Source of the DNA: Varibaculum cambriense
GTDB taxonomy: Bacteria; Actinomycetota; Actinomycetes; Actinomycetales; Actinomycetaceae
Assembly (NCBI RefSeq): GCF_022133705.1
Contig: NZ_JAKNHJ010000018.1
Location: 1-51,786 of the forward strand
Direction of reading: 5' to 3'
Length of the DNA: 51,786 nucleotides
The translations under genes were made by a program, and so were the position numbers. The notes below the pieces were generated by a model. It saw nothing but the letters and a program-made list of their open reading frames with translations, was not told the origin of the DNA and searched no databases. This document shows, in pieces, positions 44,704 through 51,786 of this stretch (positions are counted from its first letter, which is position 1; every line of letters begins with the position of its first letter).

Positions 44704-45270
44704 GTGGGTTACAACCAGGATGGAGTAGAAAAGGCGATTCGCGATTTGCTGATCGCGATCGGTGAGAACCCCGATCGGGAGGGACTGCAGGAAACCCCGG
44801 CACGGATGGGTAGAGCCTGGAAAGAAGTAATTTCTGGGATGCACTCAGATCCGGCAGCGCCCCTCGAAAAACAGTTTCACGTGGACGATGAGGAAATGGT
44901 GATGGTGCGGGGGATCCCTTTCTACTCCCTGTGTGAACATCATCTGTTGCCCTTCTTCGGGGTAGCGCACGTGGCCTATATTCCCCGTGAAGGCCGGATT
45001 ACGGGACTATCGAAACTAGCGCGAGTAGTAGAGGGATTCTCTCATCGTCTGCAGGTACAAGAAAGACTCACAGCACAGGTCGCCGATGCTTTAATGGAGA
45101 AACTGGATCCGCGGGGCGCCGCGGTAGTTATCGAGGGAGAGCATCTTTGCATGTCCATGCGCGGAATCAAGAAGCCGGGGGCGCGTACCACCACCTCAGC
45201 GCTGCGCGGGGTCATGCGTTCTGACCCGCGCTCGCGGGCGGAAGTGCTTTCCCTAATACGCTCAAACTAG
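44704..45270 (+). CDS. folE: GTP cyclohydrolase I
   Basis: First enzyme of folate synthesis, 188 residues, converting GTP to dihydroneopterin triphosphate. The zinc/active-site block is [12 protein letters not shown], the substrate block [14 protein letters not shown], and a second Zn ligand lies in [13 protein letters not shown] start only 3 bp after the ftsH stop, so it is coupled to ftsH. It is followed by folP. Confidence 0.97.
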   Translation: MGYNQDGVEKAIRDLLIAIGENPDREGLQETPARMGRAWKEVISGMHSDPAAPLEKQFHVDDEEMVMVRGIPFYSLCEHHLLPFFGVAHVAYIPREGRITGLSKLARVVEGFSHRLQVQERLTAQVADALMEKLDPRGAAVVIEGEHLCMSMRGIKKPGARTTTSALRGVMRSDPRSRAEVLSLIRSN

Positions 45271-45366
45271 TTAGTCTAGGCGTTTTATCGGGTTGAAGAA
45301 TGGAGAAATGCTACTTTTGCCCGCCTCCAGACCAAAAGCACGTTTAATGCCAGGTAGGCTAGAATC

Positions 45367-46251
45367 ATGACAATCCGCCAGATTCCTGACTTTTTAACGC
45401 CCGGACGCACCAGAGTTATGGGGATCATTAACGTCACTCCAGATTCTTTTTCTGACGGTGGCGATTGGTTCAATCCTGAAAAAGCGATTGCCCACGCCCT
45501 CGAGTTGGAAGCCGCGGGTGCCGATATCCTCGATATTGGGGGCGAATCCACCCGGCCGGGAGCCGAGTCTTTAAGTCCCGCGCAAGAACAACGTCGAGTG
45601 CTGCCGGTGATTGCCGGTTACTTAAAAGCATCTCGCAACCCGCTGCCAATTTCTTTAGATACTGTCAATGCGGAAACCGCTGCCGCTGGCATAGCTGCCG
45701 GAGTACAGGTCATTAATGATATTTCTGGGGGAACCCTAGATCCGGGGATGCTTAAGGTGGTAGCCGAAACCGATGCCTACTATATTTGCCAACATATGCG
45801 CGGTAACCCCAAAACTATGGATAGCCTGTGTGACTATGGCGGGGACGTGACCGGCGGGGTTTGTCAAGGGCTGAAAGAACGCATTGAGGCCTGCGAAAGT
45901 GCCGGAGTTAATCTGACGCGTCTGATTTTAGATCCTGGTTTAGGGTTCGCAAAAAGCGCTGAGCAGTCTTGGGAGCTGTTGGGTAACCTAGAGCAACTGG
46001 CAAAGCTGGGATATCCCTTGCTCATTGGGGCTTCCAGAAAACGGTTCTTAGAAATGGCAGTTCCCACCGGCTGGGACAATGCTTTGCCCGCGGGGATTAA
46101 GGCGGGAGCCAGACGGCGGGAGGACGCTACCACCGCGGTGAGTGCGCTTTGCGCCGAGAGTGGAGTTTGGGCAGTTCGGGTACACAATGTTGCGGCTTCA
46201 GCTAGTGCGGTCGCAGTGGGGCAACTGTGGAGGGAAGCAGCATGTCGCTAA
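45367..46251 (+). CDS. folP: Dihydropteroate synthase
   Basis: TIM-barrel enzyme of 294 residues joining p-aminobenzoate to dihydropterin pyrophosphate; the sulfonamide target. Signature loops RVMGIINVTPDSFSDGG and DILDIGGESTRPGAE are intact, as are LDPGLGFAK and IGASRKRF. ATG start with AGGCTAG upstream. Its end overlaps the folB/K start by 10 bp. Confidence 0.96.
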   Translation: MTIRQIPDFLTPGRTRVMGIINVTPDSFSDGGDWFNPEKAIAHALELEAAGADILDIGGESTRPGAESLSPAQEQRRVLPVIAGYLKASRNPLPISLDTVNAETAAAGIAAGVQVINDISGGTLDPGMLKVVAETDAYYICQHMRGNPKTMDSLCDYGGDVTGGVCQGLKERIEACESAGVNLTRLILDPGLGFAKSAEQSWELLGNLEQLAKLGYPLLIGASRKRFLEMAVPTGWDNALPAGIKAGARRREDATTAVSALCAESGVWAVRVHNVAASASAVAVGQLWREAACR

Positions 46252-48278
46252 CTCAAGAAGAAATCAGTGAACGTTTGCAATACCTCGACCACATTAGTCT
46301 GGTGGGGATTGAGGAACGCGGACGGCATGGGATGCTCGATCATGAACGCCAAGACGGTCAACTATTTCTAGTTGACGCCGATATTTACTTAGATCTGCAG
46401 GGTGCCGGGGCTAGCGACCGGATCGAAGATACCGTCGACTATTCGCAGATATCGGCGCTGATTAGCCGGATTATTACTGGCCCCCCCTGCGACCTGTTAG
46501 AAAAAGTTGCTACCCAGATTGCCGAAGAAACTCTGGAACTGGAAAACGTCCAGGCAGTGCGGATCTGTTTACATAAACCTGAGGCGCCTTTGGGTCTAGA
46601 AAAACAAGACGTAAAGGTAACCATTTGGCGGGGTCTGGAGAATCTACTTCCCGAGGAAGAAGAACCTTTGGAAGAGACCGCTCCCTTATCCCTGGCAGAG
46701 ATCGCGGCGGAGGGTGCCGCCGAACCGGGAGACACTTCCCCCGAGGAAGCAGATAATCCTTTAGAACAGGCTCCCACCTCCCCTAGGCAAGTGGTTGTGG
46801 CCATGGGAGGAAACCTAGGGGAAGTTTCTGCTACCTTCCGAGAAGTAGTTGCGCAATTGTCGCAAACTAGTGGGATCGGGGTAGTTGAAGTTTCTCCTCT
46901 GGTGAGGACGGCTCCGGTACTTAGCGAACACCAGGAAGAGCAACCAGATTACTTAAATGCGGTAGTAATCCTCTCCACTATGCTTTCTCCTTTAGCGCTT
47001 TTGCAGGTATTGCAAAATCTTGAGGACGAGCACGGCCGGGTGCGAAGCGAGCGCTGGGGGGCACGCACTCTGGATTTAGACATCATTGATTATCAGGGCG
47101 TTACCAGCAAGGATGAGCGTTTGATTCTGCCGCATCCGCGGGCTAGTCAGCGCGCTTTTGTGCTCTTACCCTGGTCGCTGGTAGCCCCGGCAGCCGAACT
47201 TACCGGGGTAGGCGAAGTGGTAGTTTTGGCAGACTATGCCCCGGATCGGGATGGAATAAAAGAGATCTACCCCGATTGGATAGACAATAACCATCCGCTA
47301 ACCGAAGCGGGGACGGGATCAATCCCCTTACCGCGTTGGTCGGCAATTTCTCGTCCTGCGGTTCCGCCGCGAGTATTAGACGATGCTCGAGAGTTGCATC
47401 CTACTGGAGAAGTATCGCAGGTGGATAAGCTTAGTTCGCCGCTTCCTGCAGCTGCCGAGGAGGCGCCTTCTGCGCAGGATCCCCCGCTTCCACTTCCTCC
47501 TACCTCCTCCGCGCAGCCCACTCCTCCCGCCCCCTCTTTACCCCTGCCGCACCTGGGTAATGATCGCCCCCAAGCAACAGTGATCTTAGATGAGGAACCA
47601 GAAGAAGTATTTGAGAAGCAAGAAAGGATAGCGCCAAAGCCTAAGAAAAAGAGCTGGTGGCAGCGGATTAAAGCTTTCTTTGTAGGGGAGAAAGCAGATC
47701 CCGAGCAATTTATGCCGGACTTTGAGCAAGCCGACCACCTGACGGAAATTGCAGTCGGATCTGAGCATTCCTGGCAAGCGCTGCCTAATCCTCCCGTACC
47801 CGCTCCGCCCTCCTCGCCAACGCAGACTGAAAGCGCCAAGACGGGCGCCGACGAGGAAAAAAATCCGGCTGCAGCGCAGAATACCGTCCCAGAAGCGGGA
47901 ACTACTAGCGAAACTAGGGAAGCTAATGACAGTCAGCAAGAAGATGCTGGTGACGCCTCCCAAGTTATGGAGGCAACCGAGGGAGCGAGCAACGAACAGC
48001 CAACTGAAACCATGAAGCGGGGCAGTGGCCGTCACGCCGGCAGGCTGGTTACCGGTCCGATTCCAGCTCCGGAGGACTCCCCGCAGCCGCTCCCGCTAGA
48101 TATTGAGGCGGGTAAAGTTAACGATAGTAGCGATGCTCGCGGGGAAGACGAATCTAGAGTGGAACGCAAATCGATTCTGCGTCCGACTACTACCGGAGCG
48201 ATCCCGGTGGTTAAGCCGGAAACAGACCGAACTGCACAACCTACTGCAGTTTTCGATCCGCTAGCGGATTCCAAGTAA
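46242..48278 (+). CDS. folKB: FolB-FolK fusion with long C-terminal extension
   Basis: A 678-residue polypeptide. Residues 1 to about 125 are dihydroneopterin aldolase (FolB; RGRHGMLDHERQDGQLF). An acidic linker (to about 175) is followed by HPPK (FolK; VVVAMGGNLGEVSATF and RSERWGARTLDLDIIDY, to about 340). Together they give two successive folate steps. I chose the ATG at 46242 because GGAGGGAAGCAGC precedes it. The remaining 330 or so residues are low-complexity Pro/Glu/Ala/Ser with a basic-aromatic patch KPKKKSWWQRIKAFFVG, match no domain I know, and are far longer than in normal FolK proteins. Confidence 0.9.
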   Translation: MSLTQEEISERLQYLDHISLVGIEERGRHGMLDHERQDGQLFLVDADIYLDLQGAGASDRIEDTVDYSQISALISRIITGPPCDLLEKVATQIAEETLELENVQAVRICLHKPEAPLGLEKQDVKVTIWRGLENLLPEEEEPLEETAPLSLAEIAAEGAAEPGDTSPEEADNPLEQAPTSPRQVVVAMGGNLGEVSATFREVVAQLSQTSGIGVVEVSPLVRTAPVLSEHQEEQPDYLNAVVILSTMLSPLALLQVLQNLEDEHGRVRSERWGARTLDLDIIDYQGVTSKDERLILPHPRASQRAFVLLPWSLVAPAAELTGVGEVVVLADYAPDRDGIKEIYPDWIDNNHPLTEAGTGSIPLPRWSAISRPAVPPRVLDDARELHPTGEVSQVDKLSSPLPAAAEEAPSAQDPPLPLPPTSSAQPTPPAPSLPLPHLGNDRPQATVILDEEPEEVFEKQERIAPKPKKKSWWQRIKAFFVGEKADPEQFMPDFEQADHLTEIAVGSEHSWQALPNPPVPAPPSSPTQTESAKTGADEEKNPAAAQNTVPEAGTTSETREANDSQQEDAGDASQVMEATEGASNEQPTETMKRGSGRHAGRLVTGPIPAPEDSPQPLPLDIEAGKVNDSSDARGEDESRVERKSILRPTTTGAIPVVKPETDRTAQPTAVFDPLADSK

Positions 48279-48282
48279 TAAT

Positions 48283-48777
48283 ATGCGGCCACTGCGAAAA
48301 GTTAGCCTGTTAGCCCTGGGGGCAACGGCGTTATTGGCGGGATTCTTCCTCAGTGATTTGGCAGTGAAAATGGGGGGCACGCCTTTGCAATTCAGCCCCA
48401 TTCTCACGGTGCTGATCTTTTGCGGGGCGGTGGTACTCGCAATTTTTGGGCAGGCCGTCAAGCGTTTGCGTGACGGGAAACCCTCCTGGATGCAGCTAGC
48501 GAAAGCCCCGATTGTAGCGCTGGTAGCCCAAGCCTCCGCGGTGTGGTCAGCTTTGTTCTTGGGGTACTTACTGTCCCAGTTGATCTTGGCGTTCCAGTTG
48601 CGTCATGCGGAAATAGCGGGTTCGTTTGCGGGAAACACTATTGCTTTAGCGCTGGTGAATCTGGCGCTACTAGTGGTCGCGCTGCTAGTTGAATCCTGGT
48701 GCATTATCGATGACGGCGATGACGGCTCACCGGGGGCAAATGTTGCTCCCGGTGGCGTTAATCCGGCTTCCCCCTAG
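48283..48777 (+). CDS. DUF3180 membrane protein
   Basis: A 164-residue protein with four apparent transmembrane helices and an acidic or Gly/Pro-rich C-terminus. A DUF3180 gene directly after folK is a conserved actinobacterial arrangement; its function is unknown. It starts 4 bp after the folB/K stop. Confidence 0.78.
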   Translation: MRPLRKVSLLALGATALLAGFFLSDLAVKMGGTPLQFSPILTVLIFCGAVVLAIFGQAVKRLRDGKPSWMQLAKAPIVALVAQASAVWSALFLGYLLSQLILAFQLRHAEIAGSFAGNTIALALVNLALLVVALLVESWCIIDDGDDGSPGANVAPGGVNPASP

Positions 48778-48799
48778 CGGCTTGGGGTAACCTAAGGGC

Positions 48800-49405
48800 A
48801 TGAGTCCAGACCAACGCCGACGCTCTCCCGAGCGGGTACGCCCTTCGCAAGCAACTTTTTGGGTACGCCGGCTAGTAGCAGTGCTAATTTTGGCGGTGTT
48901 GATTGCTCTAGTGGCATTAATTGTTCGTTTCGCCTGGTCGTGGATGCAGGCTGCCGATGATAGCAAGCAGCGTGCGCAAGCCGAACAAGCCAAAAAAGAG
49001 GTCGTAACGCAACCCACTACCTGTAAGCTGGCAAATATTAGCTACAAATTGGAGCCGGAAAAGACTGAAAACCAGGTGGGAGCGGGCGTTAACTTCAAAA
49101 TAGTTTTACATAACACCAAAGGTAATCAGCCTTGCACTATGAATGGGGCTATAGACAAGGTGGGCGTAAAAGTTATTACCGGTGAAGACACGGTGTGGGA
49201 ATCTTGGAAATGTCAGGGGAAGGTTCAAGAACAGCCACTGCTGCTGGGAACCGGCATGGAATATGACACCACCCTCAAGTGGGATGGGAAAACTTCAAAC
49301 GGTTGCGAGAAGGGCGATATGGCGCAGGCCGGCACTTACCGGGCTATTCCTGTTCTCTATGGGAAAGAAATCACCGACGCGAAAGCCGTCTTTACTTTGA
49401 AGTAG
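48800..49405 (+). CDS. Single-pass membrane protein of unknown function
   Basis: A 201-residue protein: basic N-terminus (about 1-22), one transmembrane helix (about 24-47), then an extracytoplasmic domain with four Cys residues (TCKL, PCTM, WKCQ, NGCE), which suggests two disulfides and a beta-rich fold. I do not recognise the family beyond conserved actinobacterial hypothetical proteins. ATG start at the end of the fol run. Its 3' end overlaps the convergent radA gene by 14 bp. Confidence 0.7.
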   Translation: MSPDQRRRSPERVRPSQATFWVRRLVAVLILAVLIALVALIVRFAWSWMQAADDSKQRAQAEQAKKEVVTQPTTCKLANISYKLEPEKTENQVGAGVNFKIVLHNTKGNQPCTMNGAIDKVGVKVITGEDTVWESWKCQGKVQEQPLLLGTGMEYDTTLKWDGKTSNGCEKGDMAQAGTYRAIPVLYGKEITDAKAVFTLK

Positions 49406-50792
49406 CCTCCCCCTCGGGCAGGGCGATCATTACTGCTTCTGCCAGGTTAGTTACCGGATGTAGTTTCATCCCTTTGGGGGCAGTAACTTCATCGGCTCCC
49501 AAGCGAGGTATCAGAGCGTGACGAAAACCTAGCCGCGCGGCCTCGGATAGGCGCTGCCCCACGCCCACGGTAGCGCGGATTTCGCCGGTTAAGGATACCT
49601 CCCCGATAGCCACCATTTTTTCTAGGGGAGGACGTGACTGGGTAGCGCTGGTAATGGCTAACGCCACCGCCAGATCTACTGCCGGTTCGCTGGTTTTGGC
49701 GCCTCCCACGGTGGAAACATAAACGTCACATTGGGAAAGGGCGAGGCGCAGGCGGGCTTGCAATACCGCTAGGGTCATTGCCACCCGCGAATAATCCAGT
49801 CCCGAGGTGGTGCGCCGCGCTGACCCCCCAGACACCAGTGGAGACACTAAAGCCTGGATTTCGGTAGGCATCGGGCGTCGTCCCTCGAGGGTTACGGTTA
49901 CGCAAGTCCCGGGTACCCGCGAGGAAGTCTGTGACAGGAATAGTCCCGAAGGGTCTGCTAACCCGATAATTCCTTTCTCTACCAGTTCAAAACAACCAAC
50001 TTCATCGGTGGCGCCATAACGGTTCTTGACTGCCCGCAGCAGCCGCAAGCGGGTATGACGATCCCCCTCGAATTGGGTAACTACGTCAACTAGGTGTTCC
50101 AGGACGCGCGGGCCGGCAATCCCGCCCGATTTGGTTACGTGCCCGACTAGCAGAATCGGGATTCCGCGGCTTTTGGCAACCTCGATTAAAGCCGAGCAGA
50201 CCGCGCGTACCTGGGTGACATTCCCGGCTTGCCCGCTGACCTGTCCGGAGGCAATAGTTTGTACCGAATCTGCAATCACCAGTGAAGGGGAGCATTGATC
50301 GATGTGCCCCAGGACACTTTCCAATTCGGTTTCCGCAGCCAGTAAGAGATTATCGGTCAGGGCGCCGATCCGCTCTGCTCGCAGACGCACCTGTGCGGCA
50401 GATTCCTCTCCGGTTATATACAGTACCGATTTGTTTGACCAGGTGGACGCCACTTTTCCGGCAACATCCAATAAGAGGGTAGATTTGCCGACTCCCGGTT
50501 CGCCCGCCAATAAAACCACTGATCCTGCCACTAGGCCGCCGCCGAGAACCCGGTCTAGTTCCCCGATCCCCGTGGGGATGAATCTAGCGTCAGCAATATC
50601 GACTTCACTGATGGGCAGAGCCTTATTTCGAGGAGTTTTGCCTGCGATCTTATTGCGAGAGGGTGCGGATTCCTCAGCCGGGACGCTTTCCTCTAGCGTT
50701 CCCCAAGCTTTACAGTTACGGCATTGCCCCAGCCACTTGCTAGATTGCCAGCCGCATTCGGAACATTGATAGCTTGTCTTTACCTTGGCCAT
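49392..50792 (-). CDS. radA: DNA repair ATPase RadA (Sms)
   Basis: RecA-like ATPase of 466 residues that helps branch migration during recombinational repair. N-terminal C4 zinc finger (CSEC...CRNC, residues 10-27); Walker A GEPGVGKST (about 97-105); Walker B LVIADSVQT; the RadA signature in the form KNRYGATDEVGCFE (usual KNRFG); and a C-terminal Lon-protease-like domain without an obvious active site. ATG start, divergent from the trkA-type gene. Confidence 0.95.
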   Translation of the reverse strand: MAKVKTSYQCSECGWQSSKWLGQCRNCKAWGTLEESVPAEESAPSRNKIAGKTPRNKALPISEVDIADARFIPTGIGELDRVLGGGLVAGSVVLLAGEPGVGKSTLLLDVAGKVASTWSNKSVLYITGEESAAQVRLRAERIGALTDNLLLAAETELESVLGHIDQCSPSLVIADSVQTIASGQVSGQAGNVTQVRAVCSALIEVAKSRGIPILLVGHVTKSGGIAGPRVLEHLVDVVTQFEGDRHTRLRLLRAVKNRYGATDEVGCFELVEKGIIGLADPSGLFLSQTSSRVPGTCVTVTLEGRRPMPTEIQALVSPLVSGGSARRTTSGLDYSRVAMTLAVLQARLRLALSQCDVYVSTVGGAKTSEPAVDLAVALAITSATQSRPPLEKMVAIGEVSLTGEIRATVGVGQRLSEAARLGFRHALIPRLGADEVTAPKGMKLHPVTNLAEAVMIALPEGEATSK

Positions 50793-50892
50793 GCCCTAAC
50801 TTTAGCGCGCCAAGCCTAGGAAGTATTCGAGCGGGGTAGGCTGGAAGCAGAACGCTTGATTATCTACAGTTGGGGATAAAAGGAGGACGCAG

Positions 50893-51561
50893 ATGGCGAA
50901 ACGGGATACTGGCGCATCTGGAGTGCTAGTTATCGGTTTGGGGCGTTTCGGTTCGGCGGTTGCCGCCTCATTAGAGAGCCTAGAGCGTGAAGTGTTGGCG
51001 GTAGAAAAGTCTCCGCGGATCGTTACCCAATGGCAGTCGCGCCTACCGGTGGTGCAGGCCGATGCTACCAGCGCTGAAGCCTTAGAGCAGCTGGGCGCCA
51101 CCGATTTTCAAGCCGCCGTAGTGGGAGTTGGGACTGCCCTAGAAGCATCGGTACTGATCACCGCGAACTTGGTGGATCTGGGGATCGGGTCGATCTGGGC
51201 TAAAGCCACTTCCTTAGAACATGGATCGATCCTAAAACGAATCGGTGCTCACCACGTGGTTTACCCGGAATATGATGCCGGGGTGCGCACCGCGCACCTG
51301 GTAGGGGGCAAGATGCTGGACTATATCGAGATGGATCGTAAGGGCTTCTCGGTAGTGAAAATGCGTCCGCCCAAGGCCTGTCACGGCTTTACTTTGGCGG
51401 AACTAGATACTCGCTCCAAATATGGGGTCACGGTGATTGGGGTGCTCTCTCCGGGCGAGCCTTTTGAATATGCTTCTCCCCAAACCCGGGTAGATGCTAA
51501 CGACATCATTATTGTTTCTGGGGACGCCGAACTTTTGGAGCAGTTTGCGCAAATGCCTTAA
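50893..51561 (+). CDS. trkA: TrkA/KtrA-type K+ uptake regulatory protein
   Basis: Cytoplasmic RCK protein of 222 residues that gates a Trk/Ktr potassium channel in response to nucleotide. RCK_N Rossmann domain with the GLGRFGSAVA loop (16-25) and an acidic residue at the end of strand 2 (VLAVEKS), then a TrkA_C domain (about 140-218). ATG after AAAAGGAGGACGCAG, a strong site. The membrane subunit is not in the window; it may lie past the contig end. Confidence 0.92.
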   Translation: MAKRDTGASGVLVIGLGRFGSAVAASLESLEREVLAVEKSPRIVTQWQSRLPVVQADATSAEALEQLGATDFQAAVVGVGTALEASVLITANLVDLGIGSIWAKATSLEHGSILKRIGAHHVVYPEYDAGVRTAHLVGGKMLDYIEMDRKGFSVVKMRPPKACHGFTLAELDTRSKYGVTVIGVLSPGEPFEYASPQTRVDANDIIIVSGDAELLEQFAQMP

Positions 51562-51613
51562 CCGGCTTTTGGGGTCAAAATCGAGTTTCGAGGTCTTTAG
51601 ACGATTGCAGAGG

Positions 51614-51643
51614 GCGCGGGGCGGCTAATCCCGCGCGGGTTTC
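51614..51643 (+). terminator. Candidate terminator after the trkA-type gene
   Basis: GCGCGGG (51614-51620) pairs with CCCGCGC (51630-51636) around a 9-nt loop, followed by GGGTTTCT. A short GC stem about 50 bp past the stop. Confidence 0.55.
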
Positions 51644-51755
51644 TAGCGTTTCTGCTACCCGGATTAGGAAGGTAAATCTTACGATCGGTGTAGTTAGGTT
51701 CTGACGCCAGAACTATCCGATGATGGGGCGTTCTTCGGGCATTCTGATTACCCGG

Positions 51756-51786
<31 letters not shown>

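Overview
The window looks like a contig end from a host-associated actinobacterium of the Actinomycetaceae, perhaps close to Varibaculum, Actinobaculum or Schaalia. The genus is inferred from gene content and a GC level that looks moderate by eye; no database was searched. Support comes from three actinobacterial gene orders: tRNA-Trp-secE-nusG-rplK-rplA, the dacB-tilS-hpt-ftsH-folE-folP-folB/K-DUF3180 run, and DUF47-pit. Frequent GTG/TTG starts and many strong hairpin terminators without U-tails also fit. The last 30 bases are a pure G run and probably a sequencing or assembly artefact.

Layout. 1-2.3 kb: GH112 lacto-N-biose/galacto-N-biose phosphorylase. 2.4-5.1 kb: OmpR-type two-component system with a small membrane protein. 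5.2-6.4 kb: aspartate-type aminotransferase. 6.6-9.4 kb: tRNA-Trp, secE, nusG, rplK, rplA. 9.6-12.1 kb: ferrous iron (Feo) transport. 12.3-14.4 kb: septum-formation-type lipoprotein, phosphate transporter Pit and its DUF47 partner. 14.9-17.7 kb: sortase-type surface protein made of Cna-B/SpaA-like repeats in the order A-B-C-B-A. 18.1-29.8 kb: four genes for extracellular attack on host glycans (GH20 lacto-N-biosidase-like, GH136 lacto-N-biosidase LnbX-like, an LnbY-like partner, and a cell-wall-anchored sialidase). 30.1-31.2 kb: a membrane-anchored lysozyme-like protein. 31.2-31.7 kb: no gene, but a dense set of RNA-like hairpins and nested inverted repeats. 31.8-36.9 kb: LacI-regulated carbohydrate ABC importer without an ATPase gene, plus DUF624. 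37.2-39.3 kb: NlpC/P60 peptidoglycan hydrolase and pyrophosphatase. 39.4-49.4 kb: D,D-carboxypeptidase, tRNA lysidine synthetase, HPRT, FtsH, the folate genes and two small membrane proteins. 49.4-51.6 kb: RadA and a TrkA-type K+ channel regulator.

How it fits together. The sialidase could strip terminal sialic acid from mucin or milk-type glycans. The two unrelated lacto-N-biosidase candidates could then release lacto-N-biose (Gal-beta-1,3-GlcNAc). After uptake, the phosphorylase at the left edge would split it into Gal-1-P and GlcNAc. The ABC importer is a candidate carrier, but its substrate cannot be read from sequence. This is a bifidobacterial-style type-1 glycan pathway apparently sitting in an Actinomycetaceae genome. 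The most novel non-coding signal is 31232-31380: five consecutive stem-loops, including a possible pseudoknot, ending in a terminator, with no known RNA family recognised.
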